DNA of 64,000 nt from Sthenelais limicola (taxonomy: Eukaryota > Annelida > Polychaeta > Phyllodocida > Sigalionidae), in NCBI GenBank assembly GCA_942159475.1, contig OW804096.1, forward strand, positions 43,647,744 through 43,711,743. The letters are read 5' to 3'. Below the pieces are notes generated by a model that had not been told where the DNA came from, did not search any database, and worked only from the letters and a program-made list of their open reading frames with translations. Positions 13,645 to 24,500 of the stretch are shown here, piece by piece. How positions within the stretch are numbered: the stretch's first letter is position 1; every line of letters begins with the position of its first letter. The position numbers were made by a program, and so were the translations under genes.

Positions 13645-15027
13645 CCAGGGCCTTATGGCCATTTTTTTAAATATTAATGTTTATTTTATTTTCTCAATTG
13701 ATATAGGGGTTTTCAAGGGTGCTGAAAACGATGAGATTGCCTGGCATTTTTTATTTTCAATATTTCGGCCATTTTGGGCCATATTTATGCAAATTAGCTG
13801 ACATCTGATTGGCTGAGAAGGAATCGGCCCATATCTCCATTAGTTTTAGAGATATTTTGATTTTGATGACACCTACCCCCACTAAATCGACCCCAAGGAA
13901 TTCAATGGTATCATTGAAATTGTTCTATCTGCCTTGGTTGCTTAGCAACGAGGCATTTCCATGGTCAAAAAAGCCATACTAAGGGGGATCAGCCCCTTGT
14001 GGACAATCCAGTTGAAAAATAGCATTTTAAAAGCAATCACATGCCTGAATTAATCCCAATGAGTGAAATGGAGTTGTTGTAATTTATCTATGTACATATT
14101 AGTCACTTAGCAACATATCCCATCCATAGTTACCATTAGTAAACAGTTGTGGAAGTTGGTGCAGCAATTAGCTCCTCATGAGTAGGGTATTGGTTAAGTA
14201 TCTATAAAATGGCATCACTCCTGTAGAATAAAATTTCTTTTTTATTTTATTTTTAGAGTTGAATTCTATCATTCATGGGGTGCTGAAAAAGATGAGATTG
14301 GGCGGCATTTTTTATATTCAATATTTCGGCCATTTTGGGCCCAACTTATGCAAATTAGCTGAAATCTGATTGGCTGAGAAGAAATTGGCCCATATCTCCA
14401 TGAGTTTTAGGGATATTTTGATTTTGATGGCACCTACCCCCACTATATCGACCCCAAGGAATTCAACGATATCCTTGAAATTGTTCTATCTGCCTTGGTT
14501 GCTTAGCAACGAGGTATTTCAATGGTCACAAATACATGTACAATTCCAATCAAACTGAGCCCTGTGTGTCAATTCATTTGAGAAATTTGAGAAATTTTAT
14601 TTGCATCCACCACCTATATTAGTCCAAAAAGGTAGAACAAGGGTTATTGAATTTGTTATATATTGGTCGCTTAGCAACAGACGACCTCCTTGGTTACCAG
14701 TAGCATATTGTAGTGGAAAATGGTATAGCAATAAGCCCCTCTGGAGGAGCATACAAAGAACTCATTAACATCAATTTAGACCATATTGGTCAGTTATACC
14801 CAACATAATACTATACAGTTTGTCTCGAATAAATTTGTATTCTTTATTTTCTTTCTTGGCTGGGAATCAACGTTTCTAAAGATGTTGAAATTTAATAGAT
14901 TGTGCGACCTTTTTTACTTTCAATATTTCAGCCTTTTTGGGCCATATTCATGCAAAAAAGCTGAAATCTGATTGGAATCAACCCATATCTCAGTAAGTTT
15001 TTGAGATATTTTGGTTTTAATGCCATG
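13645..15027 (+). repeat. Left palindrome arm: tandem ~560-bp units
   Basis: About two full units and a third, partial one, starting near 13,680, 14,240 and 14,835. Each carries GGTGCTGAAAA, ATATTTCGGCCATTTTGGGCC, GCTGAxATCTGATTGG and the perfect palindromic 13-mer GTTGCTTAGCAAC (13,937 and 14,498). The arm is the reverse complement of 16,160-18,637. It holds no credible gene; the small ORFs here are by-products of the repeat. Confidence 0.88.
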
Positions 15028-16155
15028 AGAGGGTATAATGGGGGATATGCAACAACATAGAGGGTATAATGGGGGACATTTAGCAAAATAGAGAGTACAC
15101 TAGGGGATATGCAGCAACAAAGTGGGTATAATGGGGGTCATGCAGCAACATAGAGGATATAATGGGGGATATGCAGCAACATAGAGGGTATAATGTGGTT
15201 CATGTAGCAACATAGAGGGTATAATGGGGGTCATGCAGCAACATAGAGGGTATAATGTGGTTCATGTAGCAACATAGAGGGTATAATGGGGGATATGCAG
15301 CAACATAGAGGATATAATGTGGTTCATGTCGCAACATAGGGGGTATAATGGGGGATATGCAGCAACATAGAGGGTATAATGGGGGTCATGCAGCAACATG
15401 GAGGGTTAATGGGGGTCATGTAGCAACATAGAGGGTATACTAGCGGATATGCAGCAACATAGAGGGTATAATGTGTGTCATGCAGCAACATAGAGGATAT
15501 AATGGCGGATATGCAGCAACATAGAGGGTATAATGGGGGTTATGCAGCAACATAGAGGGTATAATGGGGATATGCAGCAACATAGAGGGTATAATGGGTG
15601 TCATGCAGCAACATAAAGGGTATAATGGGGATATGCAGCAACATAGTGGGTATAATGGGGGTCATGTAGCAACATAGAGGGTAAACTAGGGGATATGCAG
15701 CAACATAGAGGGTATAATGGGTGTCATGCAGCAACATAGAGGATATAATGGGGGATATGCAGCTACATAGAGGATATAAGGGGGGATATGCAGCAACATA
15801 GAGGGTATACTAGGGGATATGCAGCAACATAGAGGGTATAATTGGCATTATGGAGCAACATAGAGGGTATAATGGGGGTTATGCAGCAACATAGAGGGTA
15901 TAATGGGGATATGCAGCAACATAGAGGGTATAATGTGGTTCATGTAGCAACATAGAGGGTATAATGGGGGTATGCAACAACATAGAGGGTATAATGTGGT
16001 TCATGTCGCAACATAGAGGGTATAATGGGGGATATGCAGCAACATAGAGGGTATAATGGGGGATATGCAGCAACATAGAGGGTATATTAGGGGATATGCA
16101 GCAACATAGAGGGTATACTAGGGGATATGCAGCAACATAGAGGATATAATGGTGG
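15028..16155. repeat. Minisatellite, ~31-bp period, about 36 copies
   Basis: The consensus unit is close to GATATGCAGCAACATAGAGG followed by GTATAATGGGG. Variant units replace GGGGATATGCAG with GTGGTTCATGTAG or GGGGTCATGCAG, and these variants recur in an interspersed order that suggests duplication of blocks of several units. Because 31 is not a multiple of three, all minus-strand frames are open for long stretches and give artificial Leu/His/Tyr-rich repeat ORFs. The array sits exactly between the two palindrome arms. Confidence 0.95.
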
Positions 16156-16159
16156 AAAG

Positions 16160-18637
16160 CAATTCCCTAATTTTATCTCTAAGACCTACTGAGATATGAG
16201 CTGTTTCTGTATCAGCCAATCAAATTTCAGCTTATTTAAATAGGGCCCTAAATGGCTAGAATGTTGGAAAAAGAAAAGGCTGCAAAATTCCATTAATTTC
16301 AGCATCCCTTAAAATATAGAATTTAATTCTAAAGATAAAATACAATAAAAAATAAATTTGATTCTAGAGGAGTGATTTTAGATGAAATTGACCAATACCC
16401 TCTCATGAGGAGCTATTTGATGCGCCATTTCTCAAACTTGTATACTAATGGTATCTATGGAGGAATCTGTTGCTGGGGGATTAATGTAATACATAAAAGA
16501 ATTCCAACACTTCCATTTGACTCATTGGGGTTGATTCAGGCATGTGATGGCTCATAAAATGCTATTTCTCTAATGGATTTACACAAGAGGCAGATTTTCA
16601 ATAGAACTACATTTGTGACCATGGCAATACCTCGTTGCTAAGCAACCAAGGCAGATAGAACAATTTCATGGATATCATTGAATTCCTTGGGGTCGATTTA
16701 GTGGGGAAAGGTGCCATCAAAATCAAAATATCCCTAAAACTCACATAGATATCTGACGGTTCCTTCTCAGCCAATCAGATTTCAGCTAATTTGCATAAAT
16801 TCGGCCCAAAATGGCCGAAATATTGAAAATAAAAAAATGCCACTCAATCTCATCATTTTCAGCACCCCATGAATGAGAGAATTCAACTCTAAAAATAAAA
16901 TAAAGAAGAAATTTTATTCTACAGGAGTGATGCGATTTTATAGATACTTAACCAATACCCTACTCATGAGGAGCTAATTGCTGCACCAATTTCCACAACT
17001 GTTTATTAATGGTAACTATGGATGGGATATGTTGCTAAGTGATTAATATGTACATAGATAAATTATAACAACTCCATTTCACTCATTGGGATTAATTCAG
17101 GCATGTGATTGCTTTTAAAATGCTATTTTCCAACTGGTTTGAGCACAAGGGGCTGATCCCCCTTAGTATTGCTTTTGTGACAATGGCAATACCTCGTTGC
17201 TAAGCAACCAAGGCAGATAGAACAATTTCAATGATACCATTGAATTCCTTGTGGTTGATTTAGTGGGGGTAGGTGTCATCAAAATCAAAATATCTTTCAA
17301 ATTCACTGAGTTAGGAGCAATTCCTTCTCAGCCAATCAGATTTCAGCTAATTTGCATAAATAGGGCCAAAAATGGCCGAAATATTGAAAATAAAAAATGC
17401 CACTCAATCTCATTATTTTCAGCACATCATGAATGATAGAATTCAACTCTAAAAATAAAATAAAAAAGAAATTTTATTCTACAGGAGTGATGCGATTTTA
17501 TAGATACTTAACCAATACCCATCTCATGAGGAGCTAATTGCTGCACCAATTTCCACAACTGTTTATTAATGGTAACTATGGATGGGATATGTTGCTAAGT
17601 GACTAATATGTACATAGATAAATTGCAACAACTCCATTCCACTCATTGGGATTAATTCAGGCATGTGTTTGCTTTTAAAATGCAATTTTTCAACTGGTTT
17701 GAGCACAAGGGGCTGATCCCCCTTAGTATTGCTTTTTTGACCATGGAAATGCCTCGTTGCTAAGCAACCAAGGCAGATAGAACAATTTCAATGATACCAT
17801 TGAATTCCTTGTGGTTGATTTAGTGGGGGTAGGTGTCATCAAAATCAAAATATCTTTCAAATTCACTGAGTTAGGAGCAATTCCTTCTCAGCCAATCAGA
17901 TTTCAGCTAATTTGCATAAATAGGGCCCAAAATGGCCGAAATATTGAAAATAAAAAATGCCACTCAATCTCATTATTTTCAGCACATCATGAATGATAGA
18001 ATTCAACTCTAAAAATAAAATAAAAAAGAAATTTTATTCTACAGGAGTGATGCGATTTTATAGATACTTAACCAATACCCTACTCATGAGGAGCTAATTG
18101 CTGCACCAATTTCCACAACTGTTTATTAATGGTAACTATGGATGGGATATGTTGCTAAGTGACTAATATGTACATAGATAAATTGCAACAACTCCATTCC
18201 ACTCATTGGGATTAATTCAGGCATGTGTTTGCTTTTAAAATGCAATTTTTCAACTGGATTGACCACAAGGGGCTGATCCCCCTTAGTATGGCTTTTTTGA
18301 CCATGGAAATGCCTCGTTGCTAAGCAACCAAGGCAGATAGAACAATTTCATGGATATCATTGAATTCCTTGGGGTCGATTTAGTGGGGATAGGTGTCATC
18401 AAAATCAAGATATCTTTCAAATTCACTGAGTTAGGAGCAATTTCTTCTCAGCCAATCAGATTTCAGCTAATTTGCATAAATAGGGCCCAAAATGGCCGCA
18501 ATATTGAAAATAAAAAATGCCAGGCAATCTCATCGTTTTCAGCACCTCCTGAACTATAGAATTCAACTCTAAAAATAAAATAAACATGAAATTTTATTTT
18601 TGGCCAATTTTTGGCCATAAGGCCCTGGACTATTACT
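16160..18637 (-). repeat. Right palindrome arm: four tandem ~560-bp units
   Basis: Reverse complement of the left arm, with more units. The landmark ATTCTACAGGAGTGATGCG recurs near 16,911, 17,471 and 18,032, with a diverged form near 16,360. Units two and three are almost identical, so the extra copies arose recently compared with the arm itself. Each unit keeps GTTGCTAAGCAAC (16,634; 17,196; 17,756; 18,316). Similarity to the left arm ends at CCATAAGGCCCTGGACTAT near 18,637, and unrelated sequence follows. Confidence 0.9.
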
Positions 18638-18639
18638 TA

Positions 18640-19046
18640 AGTATGAACATGCTCATGCAGCACTCAATGCTTAAGGCATTCTAACACAGTTTTGGTAATA
18701 GATACCAATATAATAGATATTAAAAGAACATTCATAATCAACAAGCACAGTGCCTCATCTAATCTGAAACTCAATGTAATATCTGACTCTTACACTCCCA
18801 TAGAAATGTTTGTGTAATGAATACATTGCTGTTATAAACGACAGGGGTAGCGCCACCTACTGATTATCCCCACAGGTAGTGAGGTGAGACCGGCGCACGG
18901 ATCTCTACACCCACCTTCGTCACTCCTCTACCAGCGCTTGAAGTGTACGCACTGCTGGGAAAAATTCTCTGAATCTCCGATTTATGGAGTGAGGATTCAT
19001 ATTATATTCAACACTTACCTTTGGCGTTGCTTGTCTCTGTATAGCC
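18640..19046 (+). other. Sequence between the right palindrome arm and the gag-like ORF
   Basis: Unlike the arms, and without its own long ORF of interest. It probably contains the 5' leader of the gag-like fragment that starts at 19,047; the precise junction is not visible. Confidence 0.45.
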
Positions 19047-20120
19047 ATGACTTCCGCGGCCAAGATAAAGGATTTAGAGGAGGTGAAACTTCTCAAACAG
19101 GACGTTTTGCAGAAGGACCAGGCGTTGGAAGATTTGAAGTCAAATCGTGCAGGTGGAATTCCTGTAAAACCAGAATCCGGGGCCATTGCTTCATCGACTA
19201 CTGACCAGGTTGTATTGGACGCCATCAATGCTCTCACTGCTCGTATTGCTTCACTTGAAACTACCGATAACTCTGGTAATAATCCCACCGGCAACCAGTC
19301 GTCGGGACACGGTGCTCCTAATACTATTGCTGCCGACGCCTTGTCCGGTGCGTTGGCGGACGCTTTGAATAAAGCTAGTCAGAAGGAAGTCGAAGGTAAG
19401 CCATTCCGGCCAGAGACATATGCTCATAAAGTTGAAAAGAAACGTGACTAGGCAAAATTAGATTATATCGACCTCTTTTATGGCTGGGCTTGTGTTGCTG
19501 AACATTTGATTAGTACCGGTGGAGACATTGCCTCTTATATCGCCCATGTTAAATTCTCGTCAGAATTGATTCACAGTCGTAAGTTTTATGACTGCTCAGC
19601 CGTAGAGTATGACAGATATATTGTTGATCGTGTAGTCTCTGGGAAAGCCACTTCATTTCAACCTGACCCGATTGGTTCTTCTCTGTATTTCTCTCCCCAT
19701 GTAATCCCTGATACATCTGGCTCGAAGGCCGTGCATGGTGCTTCTTTACACAAGACATATCTCGACTCCATTTCCAAACAGGTGCAGGGTCAAGGCCAGC
19801 GGAAAGGAAAGAATGGGACCTCCAACACCAACCAAAATTTATCACAGAACTCTCGTAATAGTGTTGACAAAACTGATGATTTTTGTTTGTTTTACAATTA
19901 TGGTAGTTGCCACAAAACCTGTTGCGATAAACAGCATATTTGTAGAAAATGCAAGGGGGATCATAGGGCTGATGATTGTAAGCCCTCTCAAAAAAAATGA
20001 AATCTTTCCCGGCGTCGTGATGTTTGCAACGACTTGGGAGGCCCTCCTTATAACTGTCATGGCGCCGGCATTCCTACCGGGCCTGATTTTGTGGATTGTA
20101 CATTTGATGTTTCACCCCTT
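19047..20120 (+). pseudogene. DIRS-like retroelement gag fragment, stop-interrupted and truncated
   Basis: One reading frame runs from ATG 19,047 (MTSAAKIKDLEEVKLL) to a stop near 20,000, broken by a TAG at 19,449. The N-terminal part looks like a short coiled coil, followed by a Ser/Thr/Gly-rich linker and a central region (LDYIDLFYGWACVAEHLIS). Near 19,887-19,982 is a Cys/His cluster of the type CLFYNYGSC ... CCDKQHIC-RKC-GDH---DC. Gag-like proteins of DIRS-type (tyrosine-recombinase) retrotransposons in marine invertebrates often have such a cluster just before the RT region. A continuation in a shifted frame (RRDVCNDLGGPP) reaches about 20,110. No RT, RNase H or recombinase follows, so the copy is truncated. 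The assignment rests on the Cys/His pattern and is moderately secure. Confidence 0.6.
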
Positions 20121-20340
20121 GCTAGTAAATAGAAGTGAGGTATTACATAATATGAAATCAATTCATAGCATCTCACATGGTAAAGATGATGACCTATATG
20201 GGATATACAGGTATAACTAGGAGAGAGGATCACATGACAAGACTGTCACATGATTTCCCTAGCCCGCAAACATTCAAACACTTACACCATGGTTGGACGG
20301 ACATACATACTATCAGAGTTGGAAAGACACACACTAAGGA

Positions 20341-21820
20341 TATATGGCCAATTCCACCAATTTGACAACATTTGGCCCCCAACCGTGGAAAGTGATAAAA
20401 TGGTCTTAATACAAATTAATTACCATTAATTTGATTTTTTTTTTGATTGGATGGTTCTACCAACCTGTGGAACCACATTTTTGGTATTTTTAGCCCAATT
20501 TTTTATTTTTTTAAATTTCAAAATCCTATTTTGGGGGCAAAAATCATTTTTTTAAACTGCCATTAGTCCGTGGAATTGCTAAATTTCTAAATAATCTTCA
20601 TTTTTCTTTATATGTTGTCATAGTAGGTTACTTGAACATGATCTGTGTAAAAAAAAATTGCAAAAAAATTTTTTTTTTGCCAAAATCCATCAAAGACCGG
20701 ATTATTTTTGTGTGGGTACCCCCCCTGTCGTGTGCCGTCACGCTGTGTGCTTAAGGTCGAATAAAAAAAAATGAAAAATAAAAAATTCATCAAATTATGA
20801 TGAATAATGATAAAATGCATGGGATTATATATGTATAGAACATCAAATATATTGATTTGAGTTTTTCTTGAATTGTAGCAGAGAAATAACATGAGGGCAT
20901 AAGGTGGTGGGTACCATAGCCCCTGTCGTGTGCCGTCACGCCTATTTTAGGGTTTTTAGAGCCTTATAAGGCATAACTTTAATAATAAACCTTAAATTTG
21001 ACATTTATTATTGGCTTTGCTTATAATGAATCTATGTGGATTGAAATTCATAATTTCCGAGTAGTTTTTACATGATTCTTAGAGCAAAATGCTTAAAAAA
21101 ATTGCCGTCACGTTGTGTCGTGTGCCGTCACGCCTGCCGCCGTGTGCCGTCACGCCTGCCGTCACATAATATCAGAAATTATATCTCTAACATATATACA
21201 TAATATTAGAACATTTATCCTTGAAGATTTTGCCTCTAAATACTTTAACAGAACAGGAACAATCAATACAAGTATTCGAATCAACTTAAAATTAAACAAG
21301 GGTAATAAATAATATATATTCTATATAATATGTGTGGGCATATATTCTGAATGTTCTGTATGGGCAGAGGGTCAATGACCTGTCACCCTTACCGCTGCCA
21401 TTATGATTACCATTACTGAATGGTTAGTTGGCTATAACTTTTCTTCTAGTTAGAATATTTTCACAAAATAAAAAGTGTTATGACCCTTATGTCGAGACCT
21501 ATTTAGTACAACATAGTTCAATACGTTATGTGCATATTTGTTTTATTTATTTCTAATTTAAATCCTCATTTATGTAGAAATATGTACCATTATTCGTCAT
21601 GCTATTTTTGGCATTTTTTTCATATTTGGGATCTATTTTTCGACCCCCTTTCAAAAAATTACTAATAATCAGAATGGTTCCAAACTTAACAGTTAAATGC
21701 GCATATATATAAGGTTGATAGAAAATAACAAATCAACTGATCAATGTAAAAACTATTTTTGGGTATTCAGGGGGTGTCTGGGGGCCCAAATGTTGTCAAA
21801 TTGGTGGAAATGGCCATATA
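20341..21820. mobile_element. Nested ~1.48-kb non-coding element with ~40-bp TIRs
   Basis: The left end TATATGGCCA followed by CCACCAATTTGACAACATTTGG is matched in reverse complement at 21,780-21,820. The ends can be read as TATA target duplications flanking TGGCCA...TGGCCA. The interior is very AT-rich, has no credible coding sequence, and contains several copies of GTGTGCCGTCACGC (near 20,731, 20,928 and 21,118-21,165). It lies between the gag-like fragment and the nuclease-like gene and is probably a non-autonomous DNA transposon. Confidence 0.8.
20715..21170 (+). repeat. Dispersed short motif GTGTGCCGTCACGC inside the nested element
   Basis: Exact or near-exact copies occur about five to six times, singly at 20,731 and 20,928 and clustered at about 21,100-21,170, where CGCCTGCCG links them. 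The motif is GC-rich in a very AT-rich background. Confidence 0.75.
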
Positions 21821-22099
21821 GACATTAGTTAACCAAGTTAACAAGGGTGAATAAATGCTTGATACAGTAAAAATAAATTAAGATAATTGTTTATCAAAAA
21901 AGCAATCTCATTGAAACAACAGCTAGGACATGGGCAAAGTCAACAAAGAAAGTATCAAAAAATTGATAGCTAATTACCATCTAAGAAAACACTTTTACCC
22001 CATTGATACCCTGTTTTGCTCGTCCTAGTACAAACAGCATACAACTCACATAGAATGTAAAATTGGCAGATATATAGGTGTGCTCTAGGATTGGGAAGC

Positions 22100-23984
22100 C
22101 TAATCTGAATCACATTCCCCACGTTTGCAAAGACTGGTGCATTTTAGGTCAGACTTTTTACATTTACATTGCCCCCAGCAGCCTTTGATGCAACCACATT
22201 TAATGACTTCCTGACAGCCTTTACCATCAGATGGAAGTGTTATCCATCTGGGATTCCACTGTGATGTGGTTGGATCCAAAATCCATGCAAAGTCTTCTGG
22301 TTTGGTAATGATTCGGTGGCGATTTGCACAGAGCTTGCCCCCATATATGGCCTGCCTGGTAGCCTATTCCCAAAAGGTGCTGAGCTGCATCTTGTGTTGG
22401 GGGAATGTTCTCAATCTCTCTGCCTTTCTGAGTGAATAGGATTTCCCTTTCCTTGTTCACACTCCTCTCACAACTACCATGCTCATACATTATCACTACT
22501 GATCTCTCAATTGTGGGCAGAACATGCATGACATCCTTGCTGGTGGGTCTATCAGCCAGTGTACACAGAGCTTGGGTGGCATCATTGAAGGCATTCCATG
22601 CAGACCAGGCTGTACGTTTGCCTCGCTCAGCAAATGAGGATGTTACATCACACCCAGTCAAAGCATGAAATAGTTGAAGTTGCTATATATAGGTACGCGT
22701 GTATAATTAAAACCTATTATGGTAGTATACTCCCCCTTCATATATCTTGGGTAGTAGCCCCCCTACTATTCTAGATATACAAGCCCGCACTTGCGTGCTT
22801 GGTCATGTGGGCCACACACACACACACTCGAGAACAGCAGTTAACATCAAGAAGCCGCCGTGTCCACTTGCTTTTTCCCGTACATTATATATAATAATAT
22901 AACAAAGTGCCATGCACTTGTCATAACCGAGAGCATTTGCCATTGATGTGGCATCAAGGTAGCAGAATGTGGTACCAGCACCAAAGGCCAACCGCAGACA
23001 TTGGCAACCAATCTCCCTCGCAAGACTTAAGCTCAGTATAACCACATCTGTGTCTATAGTTCGCAAAAGAACTTTCTTTATGCCATGTTGAGCTCCATCT
23101 GAGGCATGAAGGAACATTCTTGTGTCTGCCTCCTCATGTGTACATCCCATCAGCCCTGTTAGATCACAAGGTGCAGATGACAACACTTTCTCTCCATATG
23201 TAATGAGGACCATTCCTGGGAATTCTTCCTTCACAACTCGCTCATCTATGAGACTGAAGAGTTCACTCTTGTTGTCATCAACACATAAGAAATCTGGCCA
23301 GTTACTGGGTACCTTGTTTTTCCCCTCAACATGTCTCCTGGTACCTCTCTTCTGTTGTGTACCACTTTTCAGGCTATCCTTTATGTATACATCAAATACC
23401 ATATCAACTCGCTGTACTGCACCATGAAACTGCCCACGGATTTAATGCATAACCTCTGGGATGTATTCATCAAATGACTTAGAGGGTCCTGGCTTGATAA
23501 AGTTGATGATGGCAGCACCATCTAGGACAACCATCTGTGGCTCTTGTGGGTTGACATCATAATGTGGTATTAGTCCTTCAATACGTTCTAAAACATCTGC
23601 CTTGGCACCATGCCTCATGGCTCCATAATCGGAGAGTGAAGGTGGGTAGGACTGGTTCTTATGCAAGAAAAACTCTGCCATATTCATTTGCCATACCTGA
23701 CAGACAATGTACAGTGTTGAAAATAGGGTTCTGTCCTGTTTCATAGATATTATTCAATTTTGTTCTCGGGATCTACCTTCATGGACATGCCTGCCAAAGA
23801 GTTTAAGTTTGGTTTTGGGAATGACTGCATAAAGAGGCGTAGTACATGCAATTAAGTGTTCATTGAAGAAATCTAGACTCCTTTCTTGTCCTAAGTCAGA
23901 AATATTTTGAATGGATTCCACAACTGTGAAATTAGCAAGCACTCTAGTGCCCAGAACTAGTAGTAGTAGTTGAAAACCAATCAT
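22100..23984 (-). pseudogene. Transposon-borne protein with FEN/PIN-nuclease-like motifs and Cys-rich tail, inactivated
   Basis: Read on the minus strand, one frame runs from 23,984 to about 22,330 and ends, after a frameshift near 22,320-22,340, at a TAG at 22,100. In order it carries VVLDGAAII (D at about 23,522), NWPDFLCVDDNKSELF, HEEADTRM (about 23,138), TIDTDVVIL (about 23,054), FHALTGCDVTSSFA (about 22,650), GYQAGHIWGQ, and a tail with repeated CxC/CxxxC pairs (KCGCIKGCWGQCKCK). The spaced acidic clusters (D, EEAD, DTD, GCD) match the active-site layout of FEN1/XPG-type PIN nucleases; that is inference from motif order. The family is abundant in cnidarian and molluscan genomes, usually unnamed. 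Damage: in-frame stops at about 23,754 and 23,442, about 215 bp of non-coding sequence between 22,900 and 22,685, and the frameshift. The N-terminus abuts the right TIR. Confidence 0.7.
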
Positions 23985-24056
23985 CTTAGCACTATTCCAT
24001 TAGAAATAGAAGGTGTCCTAGTCAAATTAAGAGCCCCAAAGAGTTTATGTTTTGAG

Positions 24057-24500
24057 TGGTTGCCATGGAAATGGAGATTGTCTTTAAATATTTCCAAAAA
24101 TGATCACAAAAATGGAATCTACACCCATGAAAGCCCCAGTATAGTGGTATCACACTTAAACATCGGACAAAACCTAAGGATTTTGAAAAAACAAGATGGC
24201 CGACATTAGGGAATTAAAAACTATTGTCACATTTGGAGTCCTTGCCACTGAATACATAGGTATAGACACCGAAAATAGGTTTCTATCTTTATAATTAGCC
24301 AAGATATGATACATTGAATATTCAGATGGTGTCATTTTGGAAAATGGCTGCCACAGCTGCCACACGCCATATCCAGTTGGGGTCTCGTTTGAAAATGAAC
24401 TGTAATAGGTCAAAGTACCTGTGTACCAAATCTCTTAGCTCTATCACAAAATGAACAATTCTGCTCAAAATGGGCTTTAAGCCTCCGTACTATTCCTGAC
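24057..24500 (-). repeat. Right outer terminal inverted repeat
   Basis: Reverse complement of 13,128-13,556 through nearly its whole length, including CCACACGCCATATCCAGTTG and GTACCTGTGTACCAAAT. Mismatches are scattered, and a short stretch (TTTAAAGCC side) is present only here, so the copy is not recent. Confidence 0.9.

Larger units (their letters stand above)
13128..24500. mobile_element. Composite 11.4-kb block bounded by long terminal inverted repeats
   Basis: The outer TIRs (13,128-13,556 and 24,057-24,500) are reverse complements with scattered mismatches. Inside, in order, are a left palindrome arm, a minisatellite, a right palindrome arm, a gag-like fragment, a nested TIR element and a broken nuclease-like gene ending next to the right TIR. 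This arrangement resembles foldback-type DNA transposons, in which long, internally repetitive inverted repeats dominate. I infer the whole block is one inserted element carrying nested insertions, but I could not define a target-site duplication. Two related elements lying next to each other is the main alternative. Confidence 0.6.

Noticed and set aside
15540..16076. Two minus-strand ORFs of 65 codons rich in Leu, His and Tyr
   Set aside because: They are translations of the 31-bp minisatellite, which leaves all frames open; no start context or non-repeat sequence supports a gene.
15028..16155. Regular repeat spacing reminiscent of a CRISPR array
   Set aside because: The units are contiguous with no unique spacers, and the host is a eukaryote.
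17251..18559. Three near-identical 61-69-codon ORFs starting MVDLVGVGVIKIK or similar
   Set aside because: They are the same part of the tandem 560-bp palindrome unit; their similarity follows DNA duplication and they have no recognisable protein features.
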